A stretch of 21,632 nucleotides of DNA. It comes from Actinomycetes bacterium (GTDB taxonomy: Bacteria; Actinomycetota; Acidimicrobiia; Acidimicrobiales; CADCSY01). The stretch covers positions 1-21,632 of the forward strand of contig JAODBP010000030.1 in the NCBI GenBank assembly GCA_025464025.1, written 5' to 3'. Below are positions 12,967 to 21,632 of this stretch, in pieces. The translations under genes and the position numbers were made by a program. A model generated the notes under the pieces. The model worked only from the letters and a program-made list of their open reading frames with translations. It made no database searches and was not told where the DNA came from. Position 1 is the first letter of the stretch. Every line of letters starts with the position of its first letter.

Positions 12967-14421
12967 TTGCTCCTGCACGAGATCCTGACCTTCGCCGCCA
13001 CCCGGGCGCCGGACGCCCCGGCGCTCACCGTGGGCGACGTCACCCGCACGTTCGCCGAGCTCGACGACCGCGTGGCCCGCCTCGCCGGCGTCCTCGCCGC
13101 CAACGCAACGCCCGGCGACCGGGTCGCGGTCGTGGCCGACAACTGCGAGGCCTGGGTCGAGTGCTACTACGGCGTGCCCCGGGCCGGCATGGTGCTCACG
13201 CCCATCAACCAGCGGCTCACGCCCGGCGAGCAGGCCGACCTCCTCGTCCTGGCCGAGCCCACCGTGCTGATCGGCGAGCGGGCCCGGCTCGACGCCCTGG
13301 CCCCCATGGCCGATCGCTTCCCGTCGGTCCAGATCGTCGCCGCCGTCGACGAGCCCGGTTGGGAGGCCATGCTCGACGTCGCCACGCCGCTCGACTCGCT
13401 CCCCGACCAGCGGGCCGACGATCCGGCCTGGCTGCTCTTCACCAGCGGCACGACCGGGACGCCGAAGGGCGCCGTGCTCACCCACACGTCGCTGGTGGCC
13501 GCCGTGGTCGGCACCGCCTTCGGCCGCCCGGTGCACGACGACGACGTCTTCGCCACCGCCTTCCCCATGTGCCACGTGGCCGGCTTCAACGTGATCGTCT
13601 TCCACCTGCGGGGGCGACCGGCCGTGGTGCTCGGGCGGTTCCGGGCCGAGGAGTTCGCTGCCGTCGCCGCGACCCACGGGGTCACGGCCACCTCGCTCGC
13701 CCCGACGATGCTGGTGTCGCTGCTCGACCACCTCGACGCCACCGGGACCGACCTCCCGTCGTTGCGGCTCGTGGGCTACGGAGCCGCTCCCATCCCCCCG
13801 GCCGTGCTCCGCCGGGCCGTCGACCGCCTCGGCGTGACGTTCAGCGGCAGCTACGGCATGACCGAGCTGTCGGGTGCCGCCGCCTTCGAGGGCGTTCCCG
13901 TGCCACTCATCTCGTTCCGCGTGGTCGACGACGCCATGGCCGACGTGGCGCCCGGCGAGGTCGGCGAGATCGTCGCCCGGGGCGACCAGGTGACCGTGGG
14001 CTACTGGCGCGACCCGGTCGCCACGGCCGAGGCGTTCGCCGGCGGCTGGTTCCACACCGGCGACCTCGGACGTTGGGACGGCGACCGCCTGCTGATCGTC
14101 GACCGCAGCAAGGACGTGATCATCACCGGCGGTGAGAACGTCATGTCCCGTGAGGTCGAGGACGTGCTGCACGAGCACCCCGCGGTGGCGTCGGTGGCCG
14201 TGGTCGGCGTGCCCGACGAGTACTGGGGCGAGGCCATCTGCGCCGTGGTCGAGGCCCGGGGCGAGGTCGCCGCGGCCGAGCTGATCGCCTACGTCGGCGA
14301 GCGGCTGGCCGGGTTCAAGAAGCCCAAGCACGTGGTGTTCGTGGAGGCCCTGCCGGTCAACGCCGCCGGCAAGGTCATGAAGGCCGAGCTGCGGCGATTG
14401 GCTGCCGAGCACCTCGGCTGA
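12967..14421 (+). CDS. AMP-dependent acyl-CoA synthetase/ligase
   Basis: This 484-residue ANL-superfamily enzyme activates a carboxylic acid with ATP to an acyl-adenylate and then forms the CoA thioester. ANL motifs in order are the phosphate loop LFTSGTTGTPKGAV at 157-170, SGSYGMTEL at about 293-301, WFHTGDLGRWDGDRLLIVDR at 361-380, KDVIITGGENV at 382-392, and the C-terminal VNAAGKVMK with catalytic Lys469. The stretch between YGMTE and GEI is about 35 residues, shorter than usual, but the key motifs are intact. The substrate class (fatty, aromatic or other acid) cannot be read out. The TTG start at 12967 is supported by a TACGTT box and by homology beginning with LLHEILTFAATRAPDAPALTV. The gene is divergent from the ferredoxin/MBL gene and followed 14 bases later by a tiny membrane-protein gene. 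Confidence 0.9.
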   Translation: MLLHEILTFAATRAPDAPALTVGDVTRTFAELDDRVARLAGVLAANATPGDRVAVVADNCEAWVECYYGVPRAGMVLTPINQRLTPGEQADLLVLAEPTVLIGERARLDALAPMADRFPSVQIVAAVDEPGWEAMLDVATPLDSLPDQRADDPAWLLFTSGTTGTPKGAVLTHTSLVAAVVGTAFGRPVHDDDVFATAFPMCHVAGFNVIVFHLRGRPAVVLGRFRAEEFAAVAATHGVTATSLAPTMLVSLLDHLDATGTDLPSLRLVGYGAAPIPPAVLRRAVDRLGVTFSGSYGMTELSGAAAFEGVPVPLISFRVVDDAMADVAPGEVGEIVARGDQVTVGYWRDPVATAEAFAGGWFHTGDLGRWDGDRLLIVDRSKDVIITGGENVMSREVEDVLHEHPAVASVAVVGVPDEYWGEAICAVVEARGEVAAAELIAYVGERLAGFKKPKHVVFVEALPVNAAGKVMKAELRRLAAEHLG

Positions 14422-14435
14422 TCCACTACCGAGCC

Positions 14436-14612
14436 GTGCTGCTCGCCAACACCGCCAAGGGCTTCCCCGCCGTGCTCGTCGTCGTCGGCACGATCGTCGG
14501 CATCGTCGGGATCTGGTGGTTCGCCACGGGTCGGCCGTCGGAGATGGGCTCGAAGCTCATCGCCGCCGGCCTCGGGCTCACCGCCGTCGGCCTCGTGCTC
14601 GCCCAGTTCTAG
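14436..14612 (+). CDS. Small two-helix membrane protein
   Basis: This 58-residue frame starts at GTG 14436 and ends at TAG 14612. It has two hydrophobic segments, about residues 11-31 (FPAVLVVVGTIVGIVGIWWF) and 41-57 (LIAAGLGLTAVGLVLAQ), separated by a short polar hinge (ATGRPSEMGSK). Codon use is strongly G/C at third positions, as in neighbouring genes. It lies 14 bases after the acyl-CoA synthetase on the same strand and fills an otherwise empty gap, so it is probably a real, co-transcribed gene. No ribosome site is obvious and the family is unknown to me; no function is proposed. Confidence 0.6.
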   Translation: MLLANTAKGFPAVLVVVGTIVGIVGIWWFATGRPSEMGSKLIAAGLGLTAVGLVLAQF

Positions 14613-14628
14613 GGACGGAGCGCCGCAC

Positions 14629-14648
14629 GCCTCGCGGGCCCGCAAGCC
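14629..14648. terminator. Possible bidirectional terminator hairpin
   Basis: In the 38-base gap between two convergent genes, GCCTCGCGGG and CCCGCAAGCC form a near palindrome with a perfect GCGGGCCCGC core at 14634-14643. A stem with a GGGCCC loop is possible on both strands. The stem is short with one mismatch and no T run, so this is weak. Confidence 0.3.
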
Positions 14649-14650
14649 GC

Positions 14651-16249
14651 TCAGAGCAGCCGGGCGGCGAGGAGGGCGATGTCGTCGTTCTTCTCGTCGG
14701 GGACCATGCGCTTGAGCACCACGTCGCAGAGGACCTCGATGTCGGGCTCGGTGGCGTCGACGGAGGCGGCCAGGCGGGCCAGGCCGTCGGCCAGGTTCTC
14801 GTCGCGCTCCTCGACCAGCCCGTCGGTGTAGAGCACCAGCATCGACCGCTCGGGGATCGTGAGGATCGTCGGGTGGTACAGCGGCGTCGCCAGCACGCCG
14901 AGGGGCGTGTGCGGCTCGCAGTCGATGAACGAGCACGCCCCCGAGGCCGCCACCAGCAACGGCGGCGGGTGGCCGGCGCACACGACCTCGAGCCGGCGCC
15001 GACGGGGGTCCAGCACGAGGAAGGCGGCCGTCGCCATGGCGTCCTCGCCCACGTCCTGCAGCAGCCGGTCGATCGAGCGCATCACGACCGTCGGCGGCAG
15101 GTCCTGGAGGGCGTAGGCCCGCAGCGCGGTGCGGAGCTGGCCCATCACCGCCGCGGCCCGGGCGCCGCGGCCCATGATGTCGCCGATCGTGAGGGCCACC
15201 CGCCCGTCGTCGAGCGGGACGACGTCGTACCAGTCGCCGCCCACCGACGTGCCGGCGCCGCCGGGTCGGTAGCGCACGCCCAGCTCGAGGCCGGGCACGT
15301 CGGGCAGGCGATGCGGCAGCAGCGAGCGCTGGAGCGTCTGGGCGATGTCGTGCTCCTGCTCGAAGCGCTCGGCGTTCTCGATGGCGACGGCGGCCAGCTG
15401 GGCGAGCTGGGTGAGCACGACCTCGTCGCTCTCGGTGAAGTCGCCCTCGATGCGATCGGCGACCTGGATCAGCCCGAGGCGGCGACCGGTCCGCCCGACC
15501 AGCGGCACGGCCAGCCAGCCCTCCATCATCGGGTCGCCGGCACCCACGTCGACCAGGCCGAACCCGCCGAAGGCAGCCTGCACGTCCCGGGCCGTCATGC
15601 GGATCGGGCCACCCTCCTGCCACACCATCTCGTGGAAGGGCGACAGCGCGCCGTCACCGATCATCACCGTCTCCGCCACCCGTGACCCGCAGATCTCGCG
15701 GGCGCTGTCGTCGATGACCTGGAGCATCTCGGTCAGCGACGACGTGGAGTTGATGACGAGGGCGGCGTCGGTCAGCTTCCGCAGGTTCCTCGACTCGGCG
15801 GCGTACTGGGCGTCGAGCCGATGAGCCAGCACCTCGCTCTCGTGCTGCAGGGCCCGGGTCCGCTGGTGCAGGTCGACGAGGACCTGGACCTTGGCCCGCA
15901 GCAGGATCGGGTCGAGCGGCTTCGTCAGGTAGTCGACGGCACCGGACGAGAACCCCTCGGCGATGCGCATGGCGTCGTCGCCGAACGCGGTGAGGAACAC
16001 GATCGGGATGTCGCGCGTGCGCTGGCGGTCCTTGATGTGGCGGGCCGTCTCGAAGCCGTCCATCCCCGGCATGCGCACGTCGAGGAGGATGACGGCCACG
16101 TCGGCTCGCATCAGGTGGCGCAGCGCCTCCTCCCCCGACGACGCCAGCAGCAGGCGGTAGCCGAGCGGGTCGAGCAGGGCCTGGAGGGCGACGAGGTTCT
16201 CGGGCGTGTCGTCGACGAGGAGCAGGGTGACGTCGTCGGGATCGATCAC
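14651..16249 (-). CDS. Receiver-GAF-SpoIIE (RsbU-like) phosphatase
   Basis: This 532-residue cytoplasmic response regulator has a phosphatase output. The receiver domain (about 5-125) has acidic pair Asp13-Asp14, phospho-acceptor Asp57 (LLDVRMPG), Thr87 and Lys110 (LTKP). A coiled linker and a GAF domain follow (about 155-300). The PP2C-type SpoIIE domain (about 318-532) shows QRSLLPHRLPDVPGLELGVR, GGDWYD, GDIMGRG and the terminal KNDDIALLAARLL, which carry the metal-binding aspartates. RsbU-like enzymes dephosphorylate anti-sigma-factor antagonists, so the likely output is release of a sigma factor or a similar partner switch. No anti-sigma or antagonist gene is in the window. The GTG start at 16249 overlaps the upstream TGA by four bases. 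It is the last gene of the signalling operon. Confidence 0.9.
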   Translation of the reverse strand: MIDPDDVTLLLVDDTPENLVALQALLDPLGYRLLLASSGEEALRHLMRADVAVILLDVRMPGMDGFETARHIKDRQRTRDIPIVFLTAFGDDAMRIAEGFSSGAVDYLTKPLDPILLRAKVQVLVDLHQRTRALQHESEVLAHRLDAQYAAESRNLRKLTDAALVINSTSSLTEMLQVIDDSAREICGSRVAETVMIGDGALSPFHEMVWQEGGPIRMTARDVQAAFGGFGLVDVGAGDPMMEGWLAVPLVGRTGRRLGLIQVADRIEGDFTESDEVVLTQLAQLAAVAIENAERFEQEHDIAQTLQRSLLPHRLPDVPGLELGVRYRPGGAGTSVGGDWYDVVPLDDGRVALTIGDIMGRGARAAAVMGQLRTALRAYALQDLPPTVVMRSIDRLLQDVGEDAMATAAFLVLDPRRRRLEVVCAGHPPPLLVAASGACSFIDCEPHTPLGVLATPLYHPTILTIPERSMLVLYTDGLVEERDENLADGLARLAASVDATEPDIEVLCDVVLKRMVPDEKNDDIALLAARLL

Positions 16250-17358
16250 GAGCCCTCCGCCGGCAACGTGAACGTGACGCTCACGCCGCCGGTGCGGTTC
16301 CGCTCCATCCAGATGTGGCCGCCGGCCCGCTCGACGAGGCGGCGGCAGACGGCGAGGCCGAGCCCGGTGCCCGGGTAGGGCTGGCCCTCCACCCGCTCGA
16401 ACATGCCGAACACCCGCCGGAGGTCGCCGTCCGGCACGCCGATGCCGTTGTCGGAGACGCAGATGGCGACCCAGCCCGGGCTCCGCTCGGCCGACAGCCG
16501 CACCGATGTGGCGCCGTACTTCACCGAGTTGCCCACCAGGTTCTGGAACACCCGCCGCAGCTCGGTCGGGGTGCCGAGGGCGACGCCCAGGTGATCGACC
16601 CGGAGGTCGACGCCCGCCTCCTGGATGGCCAGGTCCAGGTCGGCCAGAGCGCCGCTCAGGGCGTCGTCGAGGTCGACCGGCGTCGGGGTGAACGTGCCGG
16701 CCCCCGTGCGGGCGTAGGCGAGGAGGTCGGCGACGAGGGCCTCCATGCGCCCAGCCGAGGCCGTGGCCTTGTCGATCCACGACCGGCCGGTGTCACCGAG
16801 GTCGTCGCCCAGCTCCTCGGTCAGCAGCTCGAGGTAGCCGGTGATCACGCGTATCGGCTCCTGCAGGTCGTGGGAGGCGATGTAGGTGAACTGCTCGAGG
16901 TCGGCGTTCGAACGCTCGAGCTCGGCCGTGCGCCAGGCCAGCAGCTCGCCCTGCTCCTTCAGCCGGCGGGCCCCGAGGTGCAGCTCGAGGAACACGGCCA
17001 CCTTGGCCCGCAGCAGATCGGGCTCGACCGGCTTGAAGATGTAGTCGACGGCCCCGGTGGCGTAGCCGAGGAGCCGGTGCTCGGACTCGCGGCTCAGGGC
17101 GGTCAGGAAGATGATCGGGATGTCGCGGGTGCGCTCCCGCCCCTTGATGGCGGCGGCCGTCTCGAAGCCGTCGAGGCCGGGCATCTGCACGTCGAGCACG
17201 ATGACGGCGACGTCGTCGGTGAGCAGGTGGCGCAGGGCCTCCTCGCCCGAGCCGGCCCGCACCAGGCGGTGCCCGAGCGGCTCGAGCACGGCCTCGAGCG
17301 CCAGCAGGTTCTCCGGCCGGTCGTCGACCAGGAGCAGGCACGGATCGTCGTGCGTCAT
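16246..17358 (-). CDS. Receiver-histidine kinase
   Basis: This 370-residue cytoplasmic protein has an N-terminal receiver domain (about 6-120: Asp12-Asp13, phospho-acceptor Asp56 in VLDVQMPG, Lys109 in FKP), a short coiled-coil linker ([19 protein letters not shown]), a HisKA domain with His163 in [10 protein letters not shown], and a HATPase domain with N-box [11 protein letters not shown]1 DNGIGVP and G2 GTGLGLAV. The receiver-first layout suggests it is controlled by upstream phosphotransfer and then phosphorylates another partner; the adjacent phosphatase receiver is the obvious candidate. The receiver is strikingly similar to that of the phosphatase gene (about three quarters identical by eye), which points to duplication. 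The ATG at 17358 overlaps the CheB TGA (ATGA), and the downstream GTG overlaps its own TGA. Confidence 0.9.
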   Translation of the reverse strand: MTHDDPCLLLVDDRPENLLALEAVLEPLGHRLVRAGSGEEALRHLLTDDVAVIVLDVQMPGLDGFETAAAIKGRERTRDIPIIFLTALSRESEHRLLGYATGAVDYIFKPVEPDLLRAKVAVFLELHLGARRLKEQGELLAWRTAELERSNADLEQFTYIASHDLQEPIRVITGYLELLTEELGDDLGDTGRSWIDKATASAGRMEALVADLLAYARTGAGTFTPTPVDLDDALSGALADLDLAIQEAGVDLRVDHLGVALGTPTELRRVFQNLVGNSVKYGATSVRLSAERSPGWVAICVSDNGIGVPDGDLRRVFGMFERVEGQPYPGTGLGLAVCRRLVERAGGHIWMERNRTGGVSVTFTLPAEGS

Positions 17359-17918
17359 GCGGCCGATCCCAGCCGGTTGAGCTCGTGGGCGATGTGCTCG
17401 ATGGACAGGACGAGGTCGACGGCGCCGGAGCCGATCGCCCCCTCCGGCATCTCGGGCCGCTCGGCCGTCGCCGGGTCCTGGGCGATCGTCACCCCGCCCG
17501 CCTCCTTCACGGCCAGGACGCCACGACACCCGTCGTCGTTGGCGCCGGTGAGCACCACGGCCACGACGCCCTCGCCGTAGGCATCGGCCGCCGACTCGAA
17601 CAGGAGGTCGATCGAGGGCCGGCTGAAGCGCACGGCACCCTCGGTCGACAGGGCGAAGCACCCCGGCTCGACGAACAGGTGGTAGTCGGGCGGCGCCAGG
17701 TAGATGCAACCCGGTTCGATCGGGGCCTTGTCGTCGGCCTCGACGACGGGCAGGGCCGAGCGCGTGCCGAGGTAGCGGAGGAGGGTGGCATCGGCGTCGG
17801 GGCTCCGGTGCTGGGCCACGGCGATGGCCAGCCGGTTGTCGACGGCGAGCGCCTCGACCAGGCGACCCAGGGCGTCCATCCCGCCCCAGGACGCGCCGAC
17901 GACGGCCAGGGACGCCAC
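17355..17918 (-). CDS. cheB: CheB-type methylesterase (stand-alone catalytic domain)
   Basis: This 187-residue protein consists of only the CheB catalytic domain; the usual N-terminal receiver is absent. The catalytic triad positions are visible: Ser10 in GASWGG, His37 in AVAQHRSP, and Asp129 in VLTGANDDG. CYLAPPDYHL-type segment (CIYLAPPDYHLF, about 71-82) and SRPSIDLLFESAA are family hallmarks. Full-length CheB proteins remove methyl groups from chemoreceptor glutamates; here no receptor is nearby. The GTG start at 17918 shares one base with the CheR stop (TAGTG), and the stop overlaps the kinase ATG. Without its own receiver, activity must be controlled otherwise, perhaps by the neighbouring receivers. 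Its target is unknown: the hybrid kinase is an attractive but unproven candidate. Confidence 0.9.
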   Translation of the reverse strand: MASLAVVGASWGGMDALGRLVEALAVDNRLAIAVAQHRSPDADATLLRYLGTRSALPVVEADDKAPIEPGCIYLAPPDYHLFVEPGCFALSTEGAVRFSRPSIDLLFESAADAYGEGVVAVVLTGANDDGCRGVLAVKEAGGVTIAQDPATAERPEMPEGAIGSGAVDLVLSIEHIAHELNRLGSAA

Positions 17919-18741
17919 TAGGCCAGCCTCCGGTAGAGCTTCTCCTGGCTGTCCAGCTCGGCGTAGTCGTCGGCATGGCCCGTGAAGCGGATGGTCTCCT
18001 TGTGCCCGAGGGCCAGGATGCCGAAGCGCACCAGGCTGTCGTAGAACAGCTCGTGGACCTTGTCCTGGAGCGCCCGGTCGAAGTAGATCATCACGTTCCG
18101 GCAGACGATCAGGTTGAACTCGTTGAAGCTGCCGTCCGAGACCAGGTTGTGCTGGGCGAAGACGACGTTGTCGGCGAGGGTGGGATCGAACCGGACGACG
18201 TCGCCGTAGGTCTTGTAGTAGTCGGAGAACGACGCCGCGCCGCCGGCATTGATGTAGTCGCGTGTGTAGTCCTTCATCCGCTCGACCGGGAACACCCCCT
18301 CCTTGGCCCGGCGCAACACCTCGGCGTTGATGTCCGTCGCGTAGATGCGGGCGCGGTCGGCCAGGCCCTCCTCCCGCAGCACGATGGCCAAGGAGTAGGT
18401 CTCCTCACCCGTGGAGCACCCCGCGTTCCAGATCCGCACGAACGGATAGGTCTTCAACATCGGCACCACGGTCTCCCGCAGCGCGCAGAAGAACGTCGGG
18501 TCACGGAACATCGACGTCACGTTGATGGAGAAGTCGACGAGCAGCCGTTCGAGCACGTCGGGGTCGTGCAGGATGCGCTCCTGCAGCCCCGAGACCGTCT
18601 CCAGCCCCTCCTCCGTGATCCGCCGCCAGATCCGCCGCTTCAACGAGGTCCGGGCGTAGCCCCGGAAGTCGTAGCCGTAGTGGTGGTAGACGGCGTCCAG
18701 GAGGAGCCGCAGCTCCAGCGCCTCCAGGTCGCCCTTCGCCA

Positions 18742-18742
<1 letters not shown>
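17918..18742 (-). CDS. cheR: CheR-type protein-glutamate methyltransferase
   Basis: This 274-residue S-adenosylmethionine-dependent methyltransferase, typical CheR size, has an N-terminal helical domain (about 5-70: HYGYDFRGYARTSLKRRI) and a Rossmann domain with NVTSMFRDPTFF (about 74-86), the SAM-binding WNAGCSTGEETYSLAI (about 105-120), ATDINAEVL and CRNVMIYF (about 214-221). The C-terminus ends LYRRLA. No pentapeptide tether is seen. In chemotaxis CheR methylates receptor glutamates; here its partner is the CheB domain and probably a soluble or membrane-bound sensor in the same operon. The ATG at 18742 overlaps the upstream hybrid kinase TAA by one base (TAATG), so translation is coupled. 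Confidence 0.92.

Positions 18743-21632
<2,890 letters not shown>

Noticed and set aside
16250..16780. N-terminal extension of the phosphatase frame into the kinase gene
   Set aside because: The extension is an Arg/Gly-rich shadow of the kinase coding region; the receiver domain begins right after GTG 16249, which overlaps the kinase stop.

Overview
The window is a GC-rich, densely packed chromosomal segment. The strong G/C third-position bias, many GTG and TTG starts, TANNNT boxes directly upstream of start codons, and the families present (TIGR03085-type maleylpyruvate-isomerase-like protein, PIG-L deacetylase, actinobacterial RecB-family nuclease, LPXTG surface protein, SpoIIE-type phosphatase) point to an actinobacterium. 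A lineage such as Acidimicrobiia is plausible, but this is inferred from style and not proven. No tRNA, rRNA, CRISPR array, phage gene or complete insertion sequence was seen.

Layout. 1-3296 (+): the 3' part of an unrecognised protein, an N-acyl-D-amino-acid deacylase-type amidohydrolase, and a PAS/LuxR-type regulator. 3293-4378 (-): an AIM24 family protein and a small winged-helix regulator. 4504-5532 (+): a secreted ice-binding-like (DUF3494) protein with a Thr-rich stalk and an LPFTG sorting signal, divergent from the winged-helix gene across an AT-rich operator-like inverted repeat. 5529-5945 (-): a SnoaL-like protein. 5948-6778 (+): an alpha/beta hydrolase. 6835-9441 (+): a four-gene overlapping operon (Fe-S PD-(D/E)XK nuclease, TIGR03085 protein, PIG-L deacetylase, PPOX-fold protein). 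9485-11774 (+): a DHA2-type MFS exporter and a cytidylate-kinase-like protein. 11775-12078: no gene, but a roughly 300-bp imperfect palindrome bounded by 12-bp direct repeats. 12079-12930 (-): a ferredoxin/metallo-beta-lactamase fusion, divergent from an acyl-CoA synthetase (12967-14421, +), which is followed by a 58-residue membrane protein. 14651-21632 (-): a five-gene overlapping signalling operon, transcribed as hybrid histidine kinase, CheR, CheB, receiver-histidine kinase, receiver-GAF-SpoIIE phosphatase.

How the parts work together. The right-hand third is a chemosensory-like but probably non-motility cascade. A multi-domain sensor kinase, a methyltransferase/methylesterase pair and two paralogous receivers feed a kinase and an RsbU-like phosphatase, an architecture usually linked to stress or sigma-factor partner switching. 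The left two thirds are mostly metabolic and regulatory genes in short, tightly spaced units.

The most unusual structure is the palindromic 308-bp insertion unit at 11763-12082. It appears to have landed exactly on a shared CTAG stop of two convergent genes without damaging either one. Two other convergent pairs in the window (3293-3296 and 5529-5532) still show that intact shared-CTAG arrangement.
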